From an uncultured Clostridia bacterium (GTDB taxonomy: Bacteria; Bacillota; Clostridia; Oscillospirales; Acutalibacteraceae): a stretch of DNA of 64,000 nt. Location of the stretch: NCBI GenBank assembly GCA_944384855.1, contig CALWUY010000050.1, positions 62,001 to 126,000 on the forward strand. The letters run 5' to 3'. The notes beneath the pieces are model-generated. The model was given only the letters and a program-made list of their open reading frames with translations. It was not told the DNA's origin and ran no database searches. This document shows positions 56,505-64,000 of this stretch, piece after piece (positions within the stretch are counted from its first letter, which is position 1; each line of letters begins with the position of its first letter). Both the position numbers and the translations under genes were made by a program.

Positions 56505-58157
56505 ATGAACGATTATGATTTAATGGCGGAGCTTTTGCTGCCCCGGATAGACAAAACGCCCGATTATTATGAAAACCTGTACCCCAAAAGGAGCATTCCC
56601 GAGGGAGCGAGGGTTACAAGGATAGCGCCCAGCCCTACGGGGTACCTTCATTTAGGTACGCTTTTTGCCGCTCTGGTCAACCGCATCACCGCGACTGCGA
56701 GCAGAGGGATATTTTATACAAGAATAGAGGATACCGATAAAAAGCGCGAAATAGAAGGCGGAATAGAGGATATTATAGACGGACTTAACCGTTTCGGCAT
56801 AGCTATAGACGAGGGATTTATTTCGGGACAGGAAGAAAAGGGAGAGTACGGGCCTTACCGTCAGAGCAGGAGGGCCGAAATATACGGGGCTTACGCAAAG
56901 GAGCTTATCAGAAAGGGACTGGCTTACCCGTGCTTCTGCACAGAAGAGGAGCTTGAGGAAGTACGAAGCCGCCAGGAAGCGGAGAAGCTTCGCACAGGAT
57001 ATTACGGAAAGTTTGCCAAGCACAGGGATATAAGCTATAACGAGGCAAAAGCGCTTGCAGACAGCGGAAAACCGTTTGTTGTAAGGCTTAAATCTCCCGG
57101 CAGAGAGCAAAACAAAATAATATTCGATGATGTAATAAAGGGTAAAATCGAAATGCCGGAAAACGACGAGGACTTTGTACTTTTAAAGTCTGACGGCATA
57201 CCGACATATCATTTTGCCCACGCGGTAGACGATCATCTGATGGGGACTACCCACGTGCTCAGAGGAGACGAGTGGATATCTTCTGTGCCCAAGCACATAC
57301 AGTTATTTAAAATACTGGGGTTCAAACCGGTCAGGTACGGTCATATTGCTCCGATAATGAAGCTGGACGGCGGGGCGAAACGCAAGATTTCAAAGAGGAA
57401 GGATCCCGAAGCCGCCGTTCGTTTTTTTGCCGAGCAGGGTTATGACAGCGAGAGCGTGATAAATTATCTTATGACTATAGCGGCGTCGGATTTTGAGGAC
57501 TGGCGCAGGGCAAATCCGTGTGAGTCATATAAAAAGTTTAAGTTCAACCTGAAAAAAATGAGCGTTTCGGGCGCGCTTTTTGATGAGAACAAGCTTATAG
57601 ACGTAAGCAAAAATACGGTAAGCAGAATGTCAGGCGAAGAGGTATACGGCAAGCTTACCGAATGGGCGCACGAATTTGACAAAGAGTTTTACGTTCTGCT
57701 CACAAGAGACCCGGAATACACAAAGGCGGTTGTATCTATCGACCGTGACGCCGCAAAGCCGCGCAAGGATATAGCAAAGTGGAATGAAGCCAAGGATTAT
57801 TTCTCTTATTTTTACAATGAGCTTTATACCCCTTCAAGCGAGTATCCCGACAATGTTTCAAAAGATGACGTGATAAAATTCTTAGAGGAATACAAAGCGG
57901 TATACGATCCTGCCGACGACCGTCAGGTATGGTTCGACAAAATAAAGCAGATAGCTCCCGGTCTTAATTTCGCGGCCGAATCAAAGGAATATAAAGCCAA
58001 TCCGCAGAATTACAAAGGTCAGGCGGGAGATTTAAGCACGGTGCTGAGAATCGCCGTGACCGGAAGAAGAAACACCCCAGATCTTTGCAGTATAATGAAG
58101 GTTTTAGGCAAGGAAGAAGTGTTCAGACGCATTGACAGCGCGGTAAAATCTATTTAA
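56505..58157 (+). CDS. gltX: Glutamate-tRNA ligase (GltX), long form
   Basis: A 550-residue class I synthetase for glutamate. The HIGH motif is seen as APSPTGYLHLGTLFAALVN and KMSKS as KRKISKRKDPE. IEDTDKKREIEGGIEDI and RGDEWISSVPKHIQLF are family signatures. The length exceeds common GltX (about 480) because of an extra C-terminal segment; this longer type is frequent in Clostridia. It is followed immediately by glnS, so both glutamate and glutamine are charged directly, unlike many Firmicutes that rely on GatCAB. Confidence 0.92.
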   Translation: MNDYDLMAELLLPRIDKTPDYYENLYPKRSIPEGARVTRIAPSPTGYLHLGTLFAALVNRITATASRGIFYTRIEDTDKKREIEGGIEDIIDGLNRFGIAIDEGFISGQEEKGEYGPYRQSRRAEIYGAYAKELIRKGLAYPCFCTEEELEEVRSRQEAEKLRTGYYGKFAKHRDISYNEAKALADSGKPFVVRLKSPGREQNKIIFDDVIKGKIEMPENDEDFVLLKSDGIPTYHFAHAVDDHLMGTTHVLRGDEWISSVPKHIQLFKILGFKPVRYGHIAPIMKLDGGAKRKISKRKDPEAAVRFFAEQGYDSESVINYLMTIAASDFEDWRRANPCESYKKFKFNLKKMSVSGALFDENKLIDVSKNTVSRMSGEEVYGKLTEWAHEFDKEFYVLLTRDPEYTKAVVSIDRDAAKPRKDIAKWNEAKDYFSYFYNELYTPSSEYPDNVSKDDVIKFLEEYKAVYDPADDRQVWFDKIKQIAPGLNFAAESKEYKANPQNYKGQAGDLSTVLRIAVTGRRNTPDLCSIMKVLGKEEVFRRIDSAVKSI

Positions 58158-58169
58158 GGACTTTTGTTT

Positions 58170-59858
58170 ATGGAAGAAAATATTATTTTAACAGAAGAAA
58201 ATCCGGTTTCCTCCAATTTCATTCATGATTTTATTGATGAGGACTTAAAAGAAGGGGTTTACGACCGGGTACAGACCCGTTTCCCGCCGGAGCCGAACGG
58301 GTATCTGCATATAGGTCACGCGAAGGCTATCTGTATAGATTTCGCTACTGCCGAAAAGTATGGAGGAAGCTGCAATCTCAGATTTGATGATACCAACCCG
58401 ACGAAAGAGGACGTTGAGTATGTTGACGCTATAGAAGAAGACATAAAGTGGCTGGGATTTCACTGGGACCATGTTTATTTCGCTTCGGACTATTTTGATT
58501 TTATCTACGAATGCGCCCTGAAACTTATTGATAAGGGGCTCGCGTATGTGGACGAATCTTCGCCGGACGAGATACGGGAAATGAGGGGAACGCTCACCGA
58601 AGCCGGAAAGGAAAGCCCCTGCCGCAACAGACCGGTTGAAGAGACCCGCGATTTGTTTCGCAGAATGACGGCGGGAGAATTCGAGAACGGCGCCATGGTG
58701 CTGAGAGCGAAAATAGATATGGCGTCCTCGAATATAAATATGCGCGACCCGATAATTTACCGGATTATGCATGCTCATCATCACCGGACGGGCGATAAAT
58801 GGTGCGTTTATCCGATGTACGATTTTGCCCATCCTTTAAGCGACGCCAAAGAGGGCGTGACACATTCGCTGTGCTCGCTTGAGTTTGAAAACCACCGGCC
58901 GCTTTACGACTGGTTTTTAAAGGTGCTTGAGATACCTCATCCTCCGAGACAGATAGAGTTTGCCAGAATGAACGTAAACTATACCCTTACGAGCAAGCGC
59001 AAATGCTTAAAGCTTGTAAACGACGGATTGGTATCGGGATGGGACGATCCGCGTATGGCGACGATATGCGGTATGAGAAGAAGAGGTTATCCGGCAGAGG
59101 CGATACGCGCGTTTGTCGAAAAAATCGGGGTTTCAAAGGCATACAGCGTAATCGATTATGCCCTGCTGGAATCCTGCGTAAGAGATTATTTAAACGAGAA
59201 CGCCGACAGGGCGATGGCGGTGCTGCGTCCGCTTAAAGTAGTGATAGACAATTACCCTGAGGATAAGACCGATGTGATAGAGGTAGAGATAAATCCCAAT
59301 AAACCGGAGCTTGGAAAGAGAACGGTAACATTTTCAAAGGAAATTTACATTGAGCAGGACGATTTTATGCTTGATCCTCCCGGAAAGTATTTCAGGCTGT
59401 GTCCCCAGAAGGAAGTGCGTCTCAAAGGGGCTTACTATATAAAGTACGCTTCTCACGAAACCGACGCGGACGGAAATATTACGGCGGTGCACTGCACCTA
59501 TGACCCTGAGAGCTTCGGAGGAGAGACGCCTGACGGCCGCAAGGTCAAGGGAACGCTTCACTGGGTAAACGCGCGCTCCTGCAGGGACGCTCAGGTTCGT
59601 CTTTACGAGAGGCTTTTCAATGTGCCCAATCCCAGTGACGAGGAGGGTGTTTCCTCTTTTGCGGAAAATCTTAATCCTCAGTCGCTGACGGTGCTTGAAG
59701 GCTGCAAGATAGAAGAAGGTCTGGACAGTGCGGTCCCCGGAACCACATTCCAGTTTATGCGGCAGGGATATTTTACGGTAGATACCGATTCCGCAAAAGA
59801 CCGTCCTGTATTTAACAGAACGGTAGCGCTAAAGGACTCCTTTGCGAAAAAGGCATAG
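58170..59858 (+). CDS. glnS: Glutamine-tRNA ligase
   Basis: A 562-residue class I glutaminyl-tRNA synthetase. It has the HIGH motif PEPNGYLHIGHAKAICI, DDTNPTKEDVEYVDAI, and LTSKRKCLKLVNDG in the KMSKS place. The C-terminal anticodon-binding domain includes FSKEIYIEQDDF and KEVRLKGAYYIKY. ATG 58170 is used since AAGGA is nine bases upstream; a TTG at 58164 is weaker. GlnRS is scattered in Firmicutes and is thought to have spread by lateral transfer, making its position beside gltX notable. Confidence 0.95.
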   Translation: MEENIILTEENPVSSNFIHDFIDEDLKEGVYDRVQTRFPPEPNGYLHIGHAKAICIDFATAEKYGGSCNLRFDDTNPTKEDVEYVDAIEEDIKWLGFHWDHVYFASDYFDFIYECALKLIDKGLAYVDESSPDEIREMRGTLTEAGKESPCRNRPVEETRDLFRRMTAGEFENGAMVLRAKIDMASSNINMRDPIIYRIMHAHHHRTGDKWCVYPMYDFAHPLSDAKEGVTHSLCSLEFENHRPLYDWFLKVLEIPHPPRQIEFARMNVNYTLTSKRKCLKLVNDGLVSGWDDPRMATICGMRRRGYPAEAIRAFVEKIGVSKAYSVIDYALLESCVRDYLNENADRAMAVLRPLKVVIDNYPEDKTDVIEVEINPNKPELGKRTVTFSKEIYIEQDDFMLDPPGKYFRLCPQKEVRLKGAYYIKYASHETDADGNITAVHCTYDPESFGGETPDGRKVKGTLHWVNARSCRDAQVRLYERLFNVPNPSDEEGVSSFAENLNPQSLTVLEGCKIEEGLDSAVPGTTFQFMRQGYFTVDTDSAKDRPVFNRTVALKDSFAKKA

Positions 59859-59872
59859 AGGAAGGTATAATT

Positions 59873-60625
59873 ATGACGGTAACGGTACTGGATGTATATG
59901 AGTTTTTAAACAGCTGTTTCCCGGCAGAGACCGCATGTGATTTCGATAATGCGGGACTGCTTGTCGGGGATGCCGAGGCTGAGGTTAAAAAGGCTCTTAT
60001 AGCGCTTGACTGTACCGCCGCCGCTGTGCGAAAAGCGGTGAGTGAAGGCTGTAATCTTTTAATAACCCACCATCCGGTCATATTTTCACCCATCAAAAAT
60101 GTGCTTGCCGGAAGCCTTGTTTACGAGCTTGTGAAAAACGGGATTTCGGTCATATCCATGCATACAAATATGGATATGGGCGGCGGAGGCGTAAACGACT
60201 GTCTGTGCAGAGCGCTGGGACTTGCCGATGTTGCGCCCCAGCCAGATAAGGACGGATATATCCTTAAAGGCGGGAATATAAAAGCGGTTTCCGCCGACAG
60301 TTTCGCGAAAAAAATAAAAGACGCTCTCGGAGGAACGGTAAAATACGCCGACGGAGGCAGGAAAATCGAGAAAGTGCTGGTATGCTCGGGAAGCGGAGGG
60401 GAATTTGCCGAAACCGCCAAAAGCAAAGGGTTTGACGCGCTGGTTACGGCGGAGGTGAAGCACCATCAGTTTTTGCAGGCGGCAGAGAGCGGTATCTCGA
60501 TTTTTGACGCCGGACACTTTGAAACCGAGGATGTGGTTATAGAGCCGCTTAAATACCGGCTGCAAAAACGGTTTGACAGTATTGAGTTCCTGACCTTTCA
60601 TAAAACATATATAAAAAGCGTATAA
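59873..60625 (+). CDS. Nif3-like dinuclear metal protein
   Basis: A 250-residue protein of the Nif3/YqfO (DUF34) family. Metal-binding His residues are in NLLITHHPVIFSPIKN and the late HHQFLQAAESG and DAGHFETE. Short form without the central PII-like insert of YqfO. Such proteins are hexameric and may hydrolyse GTP cyclohydrolase-like or dinucleotide substrates, but the role is unsettled. Between glnS and a dipeptidase gene, with its own terminator at the end. Confidence 0.9.
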   Translation: MTVTVLDVYEFLNSCFPAETACDFDNAGLLVGDAEAEVKKALIALDCTAAAVRKAVSEGCNLLITHHPVIFSPIKNVLAGSLVYELVKNGISVISMHTNMDMGGGGVNDCLCRALGLADVAPQPDKDGYILKGGNIKAVSADSFAKKIKDALGGTVKYADGGRKIEKVLVCSGSGGEFAETAKSKGFDALVTAEVKHHQFLQAAESGISIFDAGHFETEDVVIEPLKYRLQKRFDSIEFLTFHKTYIKSV

Positions 60626-60630
60626 ATCCA

Positions 60631-60663
60631 GGGCTGTCCGGTGAACCGGGCAGCCTTTTGTTT
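60631..60663 (+). terminator. Terminator after the nif3-like gene
   Basis: GGCTGTCCGGT-GA-ACCGGGCAGCC, 11-bp stem with one G-T pair, then TTTTGTTT. Confidence 0.7.
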
Positions 60664-60741
60664 CGGAATTCGGTATTTCAGGACGTAATTTAAAAGGCGC
60701 GGATTTCATATAATTGTATCAGCATTTGTTTGGAGGATTTT

Positions 60742-61695
60742 ATGATAGACCTGCATTGTGACACGTTGAGCCTGCTTGAAAAAAGCGGGGAAGAGCTTTA
60801 CAGCAACCGGCTGTGCGTGGATTTGGAAAAGCTTGGAAAGGCGGGTGTAACAGCCGAGTTTTTTGCCTGTTTTGTTGATATGGGTCGGTTTTCGGGCAGC
60901 GGAAAAATCGAGGACGCATACAGATATGTCTGCGGACTGCTTGAATACGGCAAAGCCGAGTTTGAAAAAAATTCCGCAAGGATCGCTTTGGCGGAAAGTG
61001 CCGCCGATTACTTTAAATTTAAGGCTGAGGGTAAAATCTCGGCATTTCTTACGGTCGAGGAGGGCGGGATTATCGGTGAGGATATAAACAAAATAGATTT
61101 TTTGTATTCACGGGGGGTAAGGCTTATAACGCTTTGCTGGAATCATGAAAATTCCATAGGCTTTCCAAACAGCGAGGATCCTGCCGAAATGGAGAAGGGA
61201 CTGAAATCGTTCGGATTTGACGCGGTGGAAAAAATGAACCAAAAAGGGATAATAATAGATGTTTCGCATCTGTCCGACGGGGGATTTTACGACGTTCTCA
61301 AAAAGAGCAGGGCTCCGGTCGCCGCGTCACATTCAAACGCGAGGGCAATTTGCCCTCATCCGCGCAACTTATCTGACGGTATGATAAAGGCATTGGCTGA
61401 AAAGGGCGGAATTGCCGGGGTGAATTTTTATCCGTATTTTTTAAACCAAAGCGGCACTGCGTCTTTAGAGGATATATCGGAGCATATTATGTATATGCAC
61501 AAAACGGGCGGAGAAGATTTTACCGCGATAGGCACCGATTTTGACGGATTTGACGGAGCGCCGTCCGGAATAGAAGATATAGGTCAGGCAGAAAGGCTGT
61601 TTTGGAATTTGAAAAACCGCGGTCTTACCGAAAGGCAGATCGAAAAAATATCGTACCTGAACGCGGAAAGGATAATTAAAAGCGTTGTAAAATAG
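60742..61695 (+). CDS. Membrane dipeptidase (peptidase M19)
   Basis: A 317-residue zinc dipeptidase of the renal dipeptidase family, without a signal peptide so probably cytoplasmic. Metal ligands are in DLHCDTLSLL (His/Asp), EEGGIIGED (bridging Glu), HSNARAICPHPRNL and GTDFDGFDG. It cleaves dipeptides, including D-amino acid forms from wall turnover. ATG 60742 has GGAGG six bases upstream. A GC-rich 7-bp inverted pair near 61705-61725 follows. Confidence 0.9.
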   Translation: MIDLHCDTLSLLEKSGEELYSNRLCVDLEKLGKAGVTAEFFACFVDMGRFSGSGKIEDAYRYVCGLLEYGKAEFEKNSARIALAESAADYFKFKAEGKISAFLTVEEGGIIGEDINKIDFLYSRGVRLITLCWNHENSIGFPNSEDPAEMEKGLKSFGFDAVEKMNQKGIIIDVSHLSDGGFYDVLKKSRAPVAASHSNARAICPHPRNLSDGMIKALAEKGGIAGVNFYPYFLNQSGTASLEDISEHIMYMHKTGGEDFTAIGTDFDGFDGAPSGIEDIGQAERLFWNLKNRGLTERQIEKISYLNAERIIKSVVK

Positions 61696-61832
61696 TACGG
61701 AATGCGGCAGAACCGCAGTCTGCCGACGCCGCGGAAAACCTTCGGGCAAATGGAAATAAGCGGCTTGAGCAAGGTAAAATTTGTAAGCGTCATAAACATT
61801 TTTTCTCTGCAATGACGCATATAAAAAAACAC

Positions 61833-61860
61833 TTGAATTAACAAGAAGATTATGTATAAT
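61833..61860 (+). promoter_or_regulatory. Promoter of the rhamnosidase-like gene
   Basis: TTGAAT (61833-61838), 16 bases, TATAAT (61855-61860). It leaves a leader of about 80 bases. Confidence 0.6.
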
Positions 61861-61949
61861 ATTATAGTGATTTGACTTAAAGTACGGCGTTTTAAGCTTT
61901 CAGAGGGAGCATAAGCGCGTCCTTATAAAATCAAAGGGGAACGGTGTCT

Positions 61950-63629
61950 ATGATAAAGGATTTCAAATTTACCGCTGAGGATAAGCGGGTAAGAAAAGAC
62001 ATACTGCCTGTAAGAATAGTGCTTAAGGGCAGAGGCGTGTCGGGAGCGGCATGCCTGCTGAAAAGCAAGGACTACCAGACAACATCCGGATCGAATGTGT
62101 CCTATGCTGTAATGAAAAACGGCAGCCGCGGCAAAAACGCGTTTATCGTTCTGGATTTCGGCTGTGAATTTCACGGTTCGCTCAGGATTATCACCTCGTG
62201 GGTTAATTCCGAAGGAAACCGCGGCAAGGTAAGGATAACGCTTGGCGAGTCCCTGACAGAGGCGATGAGCGAGATAGGAAAAAAAGGCGCCTGCAACGAC
62301 CACAGTCCGAGAGATTTTGTGCGTGAGATAGGAATGTTTTCAGACAATGAATACGGACTCGGGGGATTTCGTTACGCAAGGGTGGAATTACTAAGTCCCG
62401 ACTGTGAGATGAGGGTGCAGTCTGTAAACGGAGTATTTATTTATACTGATTTGGAATACATGGGAAGTTTTTGCTGTAACGATGAAAAAATAAATAAAAT
62501 ATACGATGTCGCGGCGTATACGGTGCATCTGAATATTCAGCGTTATGTGTGGGACGGAATAAAGCGTGACCGTCTGGTATGGATAGGTGATATCAATCCA
62601 GAGGCACTGGCGATACGCACGGTTTTCGGCAGATGTGATGAAATCGAGAAAACGATTGATTTTTTCCGCAGAAACACTCCGCCTGAAGGCTGGATGAACG
62701 GTATGCCGACTTATACGCTTTGGTGGCTGATTACGGTTCATGACTGGTATAGCAGCTGCGGCTGCAAAGCTTTCATAAACCGTCAGAAAAGTTACGTGCT
62801 TAAGGTGACGGAGCGGATACTGTCACTTATAGATGACAACGGTTCAACCGAACGTTTTCCGGGCAGATTTCTCGACTGGCCGACAAGCGAACTTAAGGAA
62901 GCGGACGACGGAGTACGCGGACTTATATGCCAGGCGCTGACGGCCTGCGGCAGACTTGCCGGAATTTACGGCAGACAGGATTTAGCGCTGAAATGTGAGA
63001 CTAAAGCGGCGGCGGTAAGAGAGATTTCCGGCAATTCAAACGGCATAAAAACCGTGGCTGCGTTTCTTTACAACGCCGGAATACCCGACGTCAGCGGCGA
63101 CGCCGCGGAGATACTTTCATCCGGCGGCGCAAAGGGAATGTCGACGTTTATGTCATATTATGTTTTGGGTGCGCTCAGCCGCGCCGGGCGCGCTGAACAG
63201 GCTTTGGACATGCTCAGGGAATATTACGGAGGAATGCTCGATTTAGGGGCTACTACTTTCTGGGAAGATTTCAATATTGAATGGGCGGATAATGCCGTGG
63301 GGATAGATGAGCTTCCCGATGACAGCAGGCCCAATATACACTCGGATTTCGGAGGGTACTGCTATAAAGGGCTCAGGCACAGCCTCTGCCACGGCTGGAG
63401 CGCGGGGCCGGTACCGTTTCTCAACGATTTCATTTTAGGAATAAAAGTGACTGAAGCCGGCTGCAAATCGGTTGAAATTAAGGGTAATTTAGGAAATCTT
63501 GAATGGGCGGAAGGAACCTTCCCCACCCCTTACGGAATACTGTACGTAAGACATGAGAAGGCAGCCGACGGAAGTATAAAAACCGTATACAAAGCGCCCG
63601 CAAGCGTAAAGGTAACGGTAAAGGAATAA
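61950..63629 (+). CDS. Alpha-L-rhamnosidase-like glycoside hydrolase (GH78-related)
   Basis: A 559-residue intracellular protein: N-terminal beta-sandwich with LDFGCEFHGSLRI, then an (alpha/alpha)6 barrel with YDVAAYTVHLNIQRYVWDG, KRDRLVWIGDINPEALA, CHGWSAGPVPFLNDFILGI and a short beta end. The RDRLVWIGD and HGWSAGP stretches are marks of GH78/GH106-related rhamnosidases. It is shorter than typical GH78 and lacks the extra N-terminal modules, so the exact sugar is unsure. ATG 61950 follows AAAGGGG. It directly precedes a transporter-like gene. Confidence 0.8.
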   Translation: MIKDFKFTAEDKRVRKDILPVRIVLKGRGVSGAACLLKSKDYQTTSGSNVSYAVMKNGSRGKNAFIVLDFGCEFHGSLRIITSWVNSEGNRGKVRITLGESLTEAMSEIGKKGACNDHSPRDFVREIGMFSDNEYGLGGFRYARVELLSPDCEMRVQSVNGVFIYTDLEYMGSFCCNDEKINKIYDVAAYTVHLNIQRYVWDGIKRDRLVWIGDINPEALAIRTVFGRCDEIEKTIDFFRRNTPPEGWMNGMPTYTLWWLITVHDWYSSCGCKAFINRQKSYVLKVTERILSLIDDNGSTERFPGRFLDWPTSELKEADDGVRGLICQALTACGRLAGIYGRQDLALKCETKAAAVREISGNSNGIKTVAAFLYNAGIPDVSGDAAEILSSGGAKGMSTFMSYYVLGALSRAGRAEQALDMLREYYGGMLDLGATTFWEDFNIEWADNAVGIDELPDDSRPNIHSDFGGYCYKGLRHSLCHGWSAGPVPFLNDFILGIKVTEAGCKSVEIKGNLGNLEWAEGTFPTPYGILYVRHEKAADGSIKTVYKAPASVKVTVKE

Positions 63630-63633
63630 TTAT

Positions 63634-64000
63634 ATGCAAAAAACACATAAGAATTTCAAAACGACAAAGTACGCCTGTTTTACGGCATATTTTACAATGT
63701 CGTCGGTATTCAGTCTGCCGCCGGTCTTATTTTTGATTTTTCGTCAGCTGTATGATATTTCATATACGCTTTTGGGCACGTTAGTGCTTGTGAATTTTTG
63801 TACGCAGCTTATCATAGATCTTATTTTTTCGGTGTTTTCAAAGCATTTTAATATAAAGAAAACCGTAAGAATAATGCCGCTTGTCACTACGGCGGGGCTT
63901 GTGATATATGCCGCGGTTCCGGCTGTTTTCCCTGATTTCGCATATATAGGGCTTATTATCGGGACGGTGGTATTTTCAGTCGCGGCGGGACTGTCAGAGG
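63634..64000 (+). CDS. MFS-like transporter, cut by window end
   Basis: The first 122 residues of a membrane protein start at ATG 63634 five bases after the rhamnosidase-like stop, with AAGGA upstream. Helices are visible at about 15-38, 44-65 and 80-118, with SVFSKHFNIKKTVRIMP between, like the MFS loop between helices 2 and 3. It is probably the uptake system for the glycoside cleaved by the upstream enzyme. The 3' end lies outside the window. Confidence 0.7.
   Translation, partial: MQKTHKNFKTTKYACFTAYFTMSSVFSLPPVLFLIFRQLYDISYTLLGTLVLVNFCTQLIIDLIFSVFSKHFNIKKTVRIMPLVTTAGLVIYAAVPAVFPDFAYIGLIIGTVVFSVAAGLSE

Overview
The window reads as the origin-of-replication region of a spore-forming anaerobic member of the Clostridia (Firmicutes), probably Oscillospiraceae/Ruminococcaceae-like. 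The reasons are the Bacillus-type order dnaA-dnaN-S4-recF-remB-gyrB-gyrA, spore genes (gpr, spoIIP, a SpoVAE-like gene, ricT), Soj/Spo0J with two perfect parS sites, many sigma-A promoters of the form TTGnnn-17-TATAAT, and a set of plant- or mucin-type glycosidases. No tRNA, rRNA, CRISPR array, transposase or phage gene was recognised.

Layout. 1-1.3 kb: 3' part of an unrecognised gene and an intergenic stretch with a guaA-3'-end-like sequence and inverted repeats, a possible island attachment site. 1.3-4.2 kb (minus): acetyltransferase, flavin reductase, YqhD/BDH-type alcohol dehydrogenase and lipoprotein, divergent from a LysR regulator. 5.4-9.0 kb: MBOAT acyltransferase, SGNH esterase/acetyltransferase, ECF sigma factor and RsiV-like anti-sigma, a candidate lysozyme-responsive cell-wall O-acetylation operon. 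9.2-10.4 kb: fucO behind a structured leader. 10.4-15.1 kb: metal/thiol region with a fused ArsR-AraC regulator, a free HMA domain, a P-type ATPase with an apparent AUA start, and a TlpA-CcdA pair. 15.6-16.6 kb: a methyltransferase behind a 10-codon leader peptide and a terminator/antiterminator array, which looks like antibiotic-type attenuation. 16.8-18.9 kb: GH31. 19.2-22.8 kb: rarA and two PH-domain membrane proteins. 22.8-25.2 kb: parS, SpoVAE-like gene, parS, parA, parB. 25.2-31.1 kb: DMT transporter, GH2 with divergent AraC regulator, membrane proteins and a CPBP protease.

31.2-40.1 kb is the replication core, all minus strand, with oriC (several DnaA boxes) between dnaA and dnaN. To the right, gpr-spoIIP run on the plus strand. 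Then come a TatD-associated radical SAM protein with pyridoxamine kinase, divergent from a short MocR/PdxR regulator; ricT-holB-trpS; a YfhO-type membrane protein; yfbR with a Ser-His signal-peptidase-like protein; and a lipoprotein gene divergent from an XRE regulator across a 23-bp operator. Then follow a DUF6259-like glycoside hydrolase, nrdR-gltX-glnS-nif3-dipeptidase, a GH78-like rhamnosidase, and the start of an MFS-like transporter cut by the window end.

The two most promising regulatory systems are the leader-peptide attenuator upstream of the unclassified methyltransferase and the MBOAT/SGNH/ECF/RsiV operon. All functions are read from motifs and family memory; no database search was run.
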